64,000 nt of DNA from Chloroflexota bacterium (GTDB taxonomy: Bacteria > Chloroflexota > Dormibacteria > Dormibacterales > Dormibacteraceae): contig VBEF01000042.1 in the NCBI GenBank assembly GCA_005881275.1, positions 1-64,000 of the forward strand. Direction: 5' to 3'. The position numbers and the translations under genes were made by a program. This document shows positions 57,298 to 64,000 of the stretch, piece by piece; within the stretch, counting starts at the first letter, position 1; the number at the start of each line of letters is the position of its first letter. The notes under the pieces were generated by a model. That model was not told the DNA's origin and ran no database searches. It saw only the letters and a list, made by a program, of their open reading frames with translations.

Positions 57298-59808
57298 ATG
57301 GGCGCTGGGTTTGATGTCGTAGTGATCGGGGGCGGGCCGGGTGGCTACGTCGCCGCTCTGCGCGCCGCCCAGCTCGGCGCCCGGACCGCGATCGTCGAGA
57401 AGGACCGGATGGGCGGCACCTGCCTGGTGCGCGGCTGCATCCCGACGAAGGCGCTCCTTCAGTCGTCCGAGCTCTACACGCTGGCCAAGGACGGTGCGTC
57501 GTTCGGCGTGGTCGCCGACAAGATCGGCTTCGACTGGTCCAAGGCCCAGACCCGAAAGGGCGCGGTGGTCGACCAGCTGGTCAAGGGCGTCGAGGGCCTG
57601 CTCAAGGCAGGGGGCGTCAGCTCCTACAAGAGCAGCGCCCGCCTCACCGGCAAGGGCGGGGTGGCCGTCTCGGGCGACCAGCTGCAGGCGAAGAACATCA
57701 TCATCGCGACCGGTTCTGCGGTGGCCCGCATCCCGCTGCCGGGCGCGGAGCTGACGATCGACTCGGACCAGATCCTCGAGCTGAAAGAGGCGCCGCGCCG
57801 CCTGGCGGTGATCGGCGGTGGCGTGGTCGGGATGGAGTTCGCCGCCATGTTCGCCGCGTTGGGCAGCAAGGTCACCGTGCTGGAGATGCTGCCCCAGGTT
57901 CTCTCGATGGTCGACGCCGACCTCGTCACGGTCTACGCCAAGCACCTGGCCAAGCTCGGCGGCGAGATCCACACCAACAGCAAGGTCTCTGAGGTCGTCA
58001 AGCGAAACGGCGGCGTGCAGGTGCACTTCTCCACCGGCGGCGAGGGGGGCTCGGTGGACGCAGACCAGGTCCTGCTTGCCGTCGGACGGGTCCCTTACAC
58101 GCAGGGTCTTGAAGCCGAGAAGGCAGGCGTCGAGCTCGAGCGCGGGCGCGTTGTGGTAGACGACCACCTGCGCACCACGGCGGACGGCGTGTGGGCGATC
58201 GGCGACGTGATCGGCGGCATCATGCTCGCCCACGTCGCGTCATATGAGGGCGTGTGCGCGGTGGAGAACATCGCCGGCCACGCCGACCGCGTCCCCGACT
58301 ATCACGCGGCGCCCAACTGCATCTACACCGATCCCGAGATCGCGCACGTCGGACTCGGCGAAAACGAGGCGAAGGAAAAGGGAATCGCGGTCAAGATCGG
58401 GCGCTTCCCGTTCGCCGCCGCGGGTCGGGCGCTGACGCTCGGCCAGACCGAGGGTTTCGTCAAGGTCGTCGCCGACGCCGGGTCGGGGAAGCTGCTGGGG
58501 GCGCACATCATCGGACCTCGCGCCACCGACCTCATCGCCGAGGCGACGCTCGCGATCCAGAACGGCCTGACTCTGGAGCAGATCGATTTGACGATCCACG
58601 CGCACCCGACCCTGCCCGAGTCGTTCATGGAGGCGGCTCTGGCCGCGCAGGGTCGAGCGATCCACATCCCCAACAAGAGAAGTAGTCCCGCTCCACAGCC
58701 GGAGCAGTCCAACAATCAAAATCAGGAGAAGCAGATGGTCGCCCCGGTCAAGTCCTCCTCCCCACCCCCCACGCCGAGCGCGATCAACCCCAGATCCCTC
58801 GAGCTGACCAAGCAAAACCGCGACTTCCTGCTCGGCCTGCACCGCCAGATGCAGCTGATCCGAAGGTTCGAAGAGCGCGCGCAGGAGCAGTACACGAAGG
58901 CGAAGATCGGCGGCTACTGTCACCTCAACATCGGCGAGGAGGCGACGGTTGTCGGTGGCATCCTCGCCCTCAAGGCGAACGATTGGATCTTCACGAGCTA
59001 CCGGGAGCACGGCCACGCCATCGCGCGTGGAGTTGACCCGAAGGCGGTGATGGCGGAGCTGTTCGGCAAGGAAACCGGCACATCGCACGGCCGCGGCGGC
59101 TCGATGCACCTCGTCGACTACAGCCGGCGGTTCATGGGCGGCTACGGGATCGTCGGTGGGCATCTGCCACTTGCGGTTGGGGGCGCATGGGCCGTCAAGT
59201 ACCGCAAGCAGCCGGACGTCATCTTCTGCATGTTCGGCGACGGCGCCACGAACATCGGCGCATTTCACGAGTCGCTGAACATGGCGAAGGTTTTCGATCT
59301 TCCCGTGGTCTGGTTCTGCGTCAACAACCGCTACGGCATGGGCACGCCGGTCGAGAAGGCGTCGGCGGTGGCCGACATCTACAAGAGGGCGTGCGCGTAC
59401 GACATGGAGTCGATCCAGATCGACGGCATGAATCTGCGCGAGGTCATGCTGCGCACGAGCGAGATCGTCGAGAAGACCCGCAAAGACTCGGTGCCTCGCT
59501 TCATCGAGGCCCTGTGCTACCGCTTCAGGGGCCACTCGGTGGTCGACCCGGACAAGTACCGCTCGGCCGAGGACAAGGAGAAGTACCGCAAGGCGGACCC
59601 GATCGTCGCCTTCGAGCACGAGCTGGAAAAGGCCGGACTTGCCGACGAGGGCTACTTCAGGAACGTCCGGCAGGAGATCGACGCTGAGGTCCGCGACATC
59701 ATCGAGTACGCCGACCAGAGCCCGGATCCCAACCCGGAAGACCTGTACAAGTACACGTACGCGGGCCAGTGGGACAACCGGCCCGAGCTGCGGACGGAGA
59801 GGGTTTGA
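57298..59808 (+). CDS. Dihydrolipoamide dehydrogenase (E3) fused in frame to pyruvate dehydrogenase E1 alpha
   Basis: 836 residues. Residues 1-460 are E3: FAD motif VIGGGPGGYVAALRAAQLGA, redox disulfide GGTCLVRGCIP, NAD motif VIGGGVVGMEFAAMF and C-terminal HAHPTLPES. Residues about 500-836 are E1 alpha: ThDP motif GDGATNIGAFHESLNMAKVFDLPVVWFCVNN, phosphorylation-loop-like YRFRGHSVVDPDKYR. The 35-residue linker is Pro/Gln/Asn-rich. Internal ATG 58735 has its own AGGAG at good spacing, so a separate E1 alpha could also be made, and the linker looks like a former intergenic region. Confidence 0.9.
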   Translation: MGAGFDVVVIGGGPGGYVAALRAAQLGARTAIVEKDRMGGTCLVRGCIPTKALLQSSELYTLAKDGASFGVVADKIGFDWSKAQTRKGAVVDQLVKGVEGLLKAGGVSSYKSSARLTGKGGVAVSGDQLQAKNIIIATGSAVARIPLPGAELTIDSDQILELKEAPRRLAVIGGGVVGMEFAAMFAALGSKVTVLEMLPQVLSMVDADLVTVYAKHLAKLGGEIHTNSKVSEVVKRNGGVQVHFSTGGEGGSVDADQVLLAVGRVPYTQGLEAEKAGVELERGRVVVDDHLRTTADGVWAIGDVIGGIMLAHVASYEGVCAVENIAGHADRVPDYHAAPNCIYTDPEIAHVGLGENEAKEKGIAVKIGRFPFAAAGRALTLGQTEGFVKVVADAGSGKLLGAHIIGPRATDLIAEATLAIQNGLTLEQIDLTIHAHPTLPESFMEAALAAQGRAIHIPNKRSSPAPQPEQSNNQNQEKQMVAPVKSSSPPPTPSAINPRSLELTKQNRDFLLGLHRQMQLIRRFEERAQEQYTKAKIGGYCHLNIGEEATVVGGILALKANDWIFTSYREHGHAIARGVDPKAVMAELFGKETGTSHGRGGSMHLVDYSRRFMGGYGIVGGHLPLAVGGAWAVKYRKQPDVIFCMFGDGATNIGAFHESLNMAKVFDLPVVWFCVNNRYGMGTPVEKASAVADIYKRACAYDMESIQIDGMNLREVMLRTSEIVEKTRKDSVPRFIEALCYRFRGHSVVDPDKYRSAEDKEKYRKADPIVAFEHELEKAGLADEGYFRNVRQEIDAEVRDIIEYADQSPDPNPEDLYKYTYAGQWDNRPELRTERV

Positions 59809-60833
59809 TGGCGACCGCAACGCCCGCCAAGGCGCCGGCAGCAGTCGAGGACAAGCTCTACCGCGTCGCGTTGCGCGAGGCGCTCAACGAAGAGATGGAG
59901 CGCGACGACTCGATCTTCTTGATCGGCGAGGACATCGGCAAGTTCGGCGGCGCCTACCGCGTCACCGAGGGTCTGCTCGACAAGTACGGTCCGCAGCGCG
60001 TGGTCGACGCGCCGATCGCGGAAGAGGTGATCGTGGGCACGGCCATCGGCGCAGCGATGCTTGGGCTCCGACCGGTGGTCGAGATGATGACCATCAACTT
60101 CTCACTCATCGCCTACGACCAGATCGTCAACAACGCGGCGAAGATCCGTTACATGTTCGGCGGCGAGGTCAAGGTGCCGATGGTGATCCGCATGCCCGGC
60201 GGCGCGGGACACCAGCTTTCGGCCCAACACTCGCACAGCTTCGAGGTCCTCTACGGCCTGATCCCAGGTCTGCTCGTGGTCGCGCCCACGACGCCGGCGG
60301 ATGCGAAGGGCATGCTGAAATCAGCGATCCGCTCCGACAACCCGGTGATGTTCCTCGAGTCGATGAGCCTCTACAATGTGAAGGGCGAGGTTCCCCCCGG
60401 CGATTACACGACGCCCCTCGGCACGGCTGCCCTGCGACGCAGTGGCTCTGACGTGACGATCGTCGGCGTCTCCAGGATGGCCGTCCTCGCCAACGAAGCG
60501 GCGAAGCAGCTCGAGGAAGAGGACATCGACGCCGAGGTTGTCGACCTGCGCTCGATCCGTCCCATCGACTGGCAGCCCATCGTGGACTCGGTGCGCAAGA
60601 CGAGCCGCTGCGTGGTCGTCGAGGAGGGTTGGTCGACGTACGGCGTGACCGCCGAGCTCACCGCCGGCGTGCAGGAGCGGTGCTTCGACTACCTCGATGC
60701 GCCGATTCGCAGGCTGGGCGGCGCGCAGGTGCCGATGCCGTACAGCCTCGGCCTGGAGAAGGCTTCGATCCCGACAAGCGAGGACATCAAGCGCCTGGTC
60801 CGCGTAAGCCTCGGCAGGAAGCCCGATGCCTGA
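59808..60833 (+). CDS. pdhB: Pyruvate dehydrogenase E1 component subunit beta
   Basis: 341 residues from ATG 59808, which shares one base with the upstream TGA (TGATG); the track start 59769 lies in the previous gene. Motifs: LREALNEEMERDDSIFLIGEDIGKFGGAYRVT, DAPIAEEVIVGTAIGAAM, and RMPGGAGHQLSAQHSHSFEVL with the conserved His pair. Transketolase C-terminal domain about 210-330. Partner of the E1 alpha encoded upstream. Confidence 0.95.
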   Translation: MATATPAKAPAAVEDKLYRVALREALNEEMERDDSIFLIGEDIGKFGGAYRVTEGLLDKYGPQRVVDAPIAEEVIVGTAIGAAMLGLRPVVEMMTINFSLIAYDQIVNNAAKIRYMFGGEVKVPMVIRMPGGAGHQLSAQHSHSFEVLYGLIPGLLVVAPTTPADAKGMLKSAIRSDNPVMFLESMSLYNVKGEVPPGDYTTPLGTAALRRSGSDVTIVGVSRMAVLANEAAKQLEEEDIDAEVVDLRSIRPIDWQPIVDSVRKTSRCVVVEEGWSTYGVTAELTAGVQERCFDYLDAPIRRLGGAQVPMPYSLGLEKASIPTSEDIKRLVRVSLGRKPDA

Positions 60834-60843
60834 CCTCAAGAAT

Positions 60844-60937
60844 ATGAGAGGAAATCCAGATGGTTTCCTCTCATCGCGGCGTCGGCAAAGCCGACCCGGC
60901 CTGCGGCCGGGCAAGCGCCGCTGCTCTCCTTCCGGAG
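60844..60937 (+). promoter_or_regulatory. Structured RNA between pdhB and pdhC
   Basis: Hairpin A: ATGAGAGGAAA (60844-60854) with TTTCCTCTCAT (60864-60874), perfect 11 bp. Then a three-way-junction fold: GCGGCG (60876-60881) with CGCCGC (60916-60921), enclosing TCGGC-AAA-GCCGA and CCCGGCC-TGC-GGCCGGG. Finally CTCC-TTCC-GGAG (60926-60937) sequesters the GGAG of the pdhC ribosome-binding site. Looks like a cis-regulatory RNA, class unknown. Confidence 0.6.
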
Positions 60938-60945
60938 AAAGGTAA

Positions 60946-62244
60946 ATGCCAGACATAAATATGCCGAAGCTCTCCGACACGATGGAGGAGGGCACCATCG
61001 TCGAGTGGAAGAAGAAGAGCGGCGATGAGGTGAAGACCGGCGAGGTCCTGGCCGAGGTCGAGTCCGACAAGGCCACGTTCGACCTCGAGGCGGACGCGGA
61101 CGGCGTTCTGCAGATCCTCGTCGACCAGGGAGTGCCGGCCAAGATCGGCGCCCCCATCGCGCGCATCGGCGAGGCCGGGGCTGAGCCGGTGCCTCAACCG
61201 AAGGCGAAGCCCAAAGAGCCCGAAACCCCGCCCGCGGTCGCCGAGGAGCCCGCGCCGGCGCCCCCCAGCCCCTCGGGCGCGGCCCCTCCGTCCGCCTCCG
61301 CCGGACATCTCCCCACAGGTGGAGAGGAGTTGGCTACCGCGGATGGGCGGCAGGACGGTCGCGAGCTCAAGGCCTCCCCTCTGGCGCGACGCCTGGCCGA
61401 AGAGATGGGCGTCGATCTCGCCTCACTGAAGGGCAGCGGGCCGGAAGGCCGCATCGTCAAAGAGGACGTGATCGCGGCCGGCGGCTCGCGGCCGAAATCA
61501 GAGCGGCGGCGCCCTCAGCCCGCCACCGAAAGGCCCGCCGGACCTGACGTCGAGGTCATCGAGCCGTCGCGCATGCAGGCGACCATCGCGCGCCGCATGG
61601 CCGAGTCCAAGTCGACCATTCCCGAGTTCCAGGTCACAGTCGAAGCGCGCGTCGACCTGGCGGTCAGCCTGCGCCAGCAGCTCAAAGATTCCGTACCCGG
61701 CGCGGAGAAGGTGACCATGACCGACTTCCTGGTCCGGGCCTGTGCTCTCGCGCTGCGCAAGTTTCCTGAGGTCAACAGCTCGTGGGTCGACGGCAAGTTC
61801 CAGCGCAAGCGCGGAATCAACATCGGCCTGGCCGTGGCACCGAGTCAGGGCATGGGCCTGCTCGTCCCTGTCGTGCACGACGCTGACATCAAGGACCTGA
61901 TCCAGATCTCCATCGAATCGCGACAGGTGATCGAGCGCGCCCGGTCAGGCCGCCCCAACGAAGGGGACTTGAGCGGGGCGACGTTCTCGATCTCCAACCT
62001 CGGCATGTTCGGGGTCGACGAGTTCACAGCCATCATCAACCCGCCCGAGGCAGCCATCCTCGCGGTCGGCGCGATCAAAGACGTGCCTGTCGTGCAAGAC
62101 GGGAGAATCGTCCCGGGCAAGGTGATGCGCATGACGCTCTCTGTCGACCACCGCGTCTTCTACGGCGCGACCGCGGCGCAGTTCATGGCCCAGGTCAAGC
62201 GTCTGATCGAAAACCCGGTGACCCTGCTGGTCACGGTGCCGTGA
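60946..62244 (+). CDS. pdhC: Dihydrolipoamide acetyltransferase (E2)
   Basis: 432 residues: one lipoyl domain with the lipoylated Lys in EVESDKATFDLEA (about 42), a Pro/Ala-rich linker, peripheral-subunit-binding domain (ASPLARRLAEEMGVDLASLKGSGPEGRI), a second linker and the catalytic domain (about 205-432). The active-site motif, normally DHRxxDG, reads DHRVFYG, so the usual Asp is Tyr. Core of the pyruvate dehydrogenase complex with the upstream genes. ATG preceded by GGAGAAAGG. Confidence 0.93.
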   Translation: MPDINMPKLSDTMEEGTIVEWKKKSGDEVKTGEVLAEVESDKATFDLEADADGVLQILVDQGVPAKIGAPIARIGEAGAEPVPQPKAKPKEPETPPAVAEEPAPAPPSPSGAAPPSASAGHLPTGGEELATADGRQDGRELKASPLARRLAEEMGVDLASLKGSGPEGRIVKEDVIAAGGSRPKSERRRPQPATERPAGPDVEVIEPSRMQATIARRMAESKSTIPEFQVTVEARVDLAVSLRQQLKDSVPGAEKVTMTDFLVRACALALRKFPEVNSSWVDGKFQRKRGINIGLAVAPSQGMGLLVPVVHDADIKDLIQISIESRQVIERARSGRPNEGDLSGATFSISNLGMFGVDEFTAIINPPEAAILAVGAIKDVPVVQDGRIVPGKVMRMTLSVDHRVFYGATAAQFMAQVKRLIENPVTLLVTVP

Positions 62245-62747
62245 CCCCCGGCGAGGTCGCCGACGTCCTCGAGACGTCAGGTCAGGCTTTCGCCGGCTTG
62301 CTACGCGGTGTGACGCCAGAGGTCGCTTCGTGGCGGCCTGCGCCGGAGGAGTGGTGCATCAACGAATGCGTGGGGCACATCGTCGAGTCGGAGAACAGAG
62401 GTTTCGCAGGACGGATTCGGATCATCCTCAGCGCCGACGAGCCACAACTGGAAATCTGGGACCAGCCACATGTCGCGAAGGCGAGGGGTGACTGCGAAAA
62501 GACTCCCCAGCAGATGCTCGAAGAATTCGAACCTCTTCGCCGCGCAAGCCTCGCGTTGGTCCGTGCCTTGAAATCCGACCAGCTGCAGCGCGGTGGCGCC
62601 CATCCAAAGGTTGCTCGCCTCACCGTCGAGGACGTGCTCCACGAGTGGATTCACCACGACGCCAACCACTTGAAGCAGGCCTACGCAAACGTCCAGGCTT
62701 ACGTCTGGCCGCAAATGGGCAACGCCCAGAGGTTCAGCAGGCCCTAG
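62241..62747 (+). CDS. DinB-like (DUF664) superfamily protein
   Basis: 168 residues, four-helix-bundle pattern with spaced His: WCINECVGHIVESENRGF, then EWIHHDANHLKQ near the end, consistent with a three-His metal site. The family includes mycothiol/bacillithiol-dependent enzymes and many unknowns. GTG overlaps the pdhC TGA (GTGA). Its TAG shares CTAG with the stop of the convergent kinase gene. Confidence 0.78.
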   Translation: MTPGEVADVLETSGQAFAGLLRGVTPEVASWRPAPEEWCINECVGHIVESENRGFAGRIRIILSADEPQLEIWDQPHVAKARGDCEKTPQQMLEEFEPLRRASLALVRALKSDQLQRGGAHPKVARLTVEDVLHEWIHHDANHLKQAYANVQAYVWPQMGNAQRFSRP

Positions 62748-64000
62748 GCGACAGCCGCCGCCCCGGAGTCGGGCTCAACTTTGACGTCGCGGGACGCCGG
62801 CAGCATGAGGTGCATCCGAAGGTTGCCAGAGTCGTCGAAATCCGCCCACAGGCGTCCCTTCATCGCCGCCGCGAGCTCGCGTGAGATGGAGAGGCCGAGA
62901 CCGACACCCCCCGCGGCGGCGGAGCGCGAAGGATCAGCCCGGTAGAAGCGGTCAAACATGCGGTCGGGGTCGGGCCGGTGCTGGCCGGCGGAATTGGACA
63001 CGATCGTTTCGACCGCGCCTCCGCTCAGGCGGGCGGCGACGTTGACGGTCGATCCTGCAGGCGCGTACTTCACGGCGTTGTCCAGCAGGTTGTCGAGGAT
63101 CTGATGCAATCGCTCCGGGTCGGCCGCAACCGGCGGGATATCGTCCGGCACGCTGAGGTTGAACGACAGCCTGCGTGAGCCGGCGCGCGGTCGGACGATC
63201 TCGAGCTCTTGCTGCAGATGGCCGCCCAGGTCGACCGCGGTGATGTGCATCGAGATCGAGCCCGCTTCGACGCGTGCCAGGTCGAGCAGCTCCTGCGCCA
63301 TGCGCAGCACGCGCTCGGATTCCTCGTGCACGATCGTCGCCGCGCGGGTTCGCTCCACATCGCTCAGCAGGCTTCCATCGACCAGCGCTTGACTGAATCC
63401 GATCAGGCTCGTCAGCGGTGTCTTCAGCTCGTGCGAGACGTTGGCCAGAAAATCTCGCTGCGCCTTGCGCGCCCGCTCCACGGCTTCGCCCATGCGATTG
63501 AACGCGGCCCCGACCATCCCGATCTCGCCAGGGCCCTTGATGCTGACGCGGCGCGAGTAGTTGCCCGCGGCAATGTCTTCAGCCGCGGCACCGAGCTGCG
63601 TCAGCGGCCCGGTCATCGACTGGCTGATCAACAGCGTGAGCAGCATCGCCACCACGAGCGCCGCGCCTCCCGCCTCGAGCAGCCTGCTCGCCAGCTCGCC
63701 GGCGGCCGCCGACGCCGCGAACGTCTGCGGTTGGGCGAGCACCACGAAGCTCGCGTGGAGCGGATCTTGGCCCGGTGGTATCTGCTGCGCGGCGGTGAAA
63801 TATGGGTGACCGTCGAGCGAGTATCGACCCGGCGCGCCGGCTCCGACCGAGACCTGCCGGCCCAGCAAGGAATCCTGGCTGTCGAAGACGACCGAATGGT
63901 CGGAGCGCAGCAGCAGCAGCCGGTTCCCGCTCAACGTAGGTACGACGAGGCCGGTCAGGCGATCGACAAAATCGCTCGGCGTGTCCAGGCCAGGTCGCGG
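62744..64000 (-). CDS. Sensor histidine kinase (partial, runs off the window)
   Basis: The frame is open to the window end, so the N-terminus is missing; the track Met at 63934 is internal. Visible: extracytoplasmic sensor part, membrane helix (AALVVAMLLTLLISQS), HAMP (GPLTQLGAAAEDIAAGNYSRRV), HisKA with the phospho-acceptor in FLANVSHELKTPLTSL, and HATPase_c with LDNLLDNAVKYAP and GGVGLGLSISREL. A cognate response regulator would be expected just outside. Confidence 0.92.
   Translation of the reverse strand, partial: PRPGLDTPSDFVDRLTGLVVPTLSGNRLLLLRSDHSVVFDSQDSLLGRQVSVGAGAPGRYSLDGHPYFTAAQQIPPGQDPLHASFVVLAQPQTFAASAAAGELASRLLEAGGAALVVAMLLTLLISQSMTGPLTQLGAAAEDIAAGNYSRRVSIKGPGEIGMVGAAFNRMGEAVERARKAQRDFLANVSHELKTPLTSLIGFSQALVDGSLLSDVERTRAATIVHEESERVLRMAQELLDLARVEAGSISMHITAVDLGGHLQQELEIVRPRAGSRRLSFNLSVPDDIPPVAADPERLHQILDNLLDNAVKYAPAGSTVNVAARLSGGAVETIVSNSAGQHRPDPDRMFDRFYRADPSRSAAAGGVGLGLSISRELAAAMKGRLWADFDDSGNLRMHLMLPASRDVKVEPDSGAAAVA

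Overview
The window is a gene-dense (about 95% coding), GC-rich (my estimate is in the upper 60s %) bacterial chromosome segment, almost all housekeeping genes. Gene content and order are those of a terrabacterial (Gram-positive-type) genome: rimP-nusA-ylxR-infB-rbfA-nrnA-truB-ribF, rpsO-pnp, dapB-asd-dapA, RNase J, ftsK, pgsA-cinA-recA-recX, RNase Y-ymdB-spoVS-miaB-mutS-mutL-miaA, hflX, lexA/LysM. The run from about 10 to 48 kb follows the Bacillus subtilis order closely. High GC, SpoVS, both RNases J and Y, LL-diaminopimelate aminotransferase (DapL), leaderless-type promoters and frequent GTG/TTG starts point to a deep terrabacterial lineage such as Chloroflexota or Ca. Dormibacterota. That placement is inference; there is no rRNA or tRNA gene here to test it.

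Layout. 0-5 kb: pheT, a CvpA-like protein, tyrS, yebC. 5-10 kb: ruvC-ruvA-ruvB, DUF2905, secD-secF. 10-17 kb: the translation/transcription operon rimP to ribF. 17-22 kb: a tightly overlapping insert glpB-like / alkyl-DHAP-synthase-like / diacylglycerol-kinase-like / gamma-glutamyltransferase, sitting between ribF and its usual neighbour rpsO and suggestive of ether-lipid metabolism. 22-30 kb: rpsO-pnp, lysine/DAP genes, uracil-DNA glycosylase, RNase J. 30-39 kb: ftsK, a pgsA-cinA fusion, recA-recX, RNase Y, ymdB, spoVS. 38-48 kb: miaB-mutS-mutL-miaA-dapL-hflX, then lexA diverging from a small LysM gene. 48-53.5 kb: the only accessory-looking stretch, with a glutaredoxin-like protein, a freestanding LAGLIDADG endonuclease, an unknown 121-residue gene under a predicted SOS promoter, MntP, a lipoprotein, TetR plus acyl-CoA dehydrogenase, and split TSUP halves. 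53.5-57.3 kb: LOR/SDH protein, pyrF and a broken nadE. 57.3-62.3 kb: a pyruvate dehydrogenase operon with E3 and E1-alpha in one reading frame. The end holds a DinB-like protein and a sensor histidine kinase cut by the window edge.

What stands out. (1) Several genes encode conserved N-terminal motifs upstream of any ATG/GTG/TTG; most begin exactly one base before the upstream stop codon (CTGA, ATAG, ATAA, GTAG), alongside many ordinary ATGA/GTGA overlaps. (2) A palindromic repeat with exact 42-bp spacing occurs at three intergenic loci. (3) A consistent LexA operator (CAAAC/CGAAC-N4-GTTCG) sits in the promoters of recA, lexA, the LysM gene and the unknown 121-residue gene, predicting a new SOS gene. 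(4) infB and nadE carry lesions at essential catalytic segments, which may be assembly errors. (5) Structured leaders precede pnp and pdhC.
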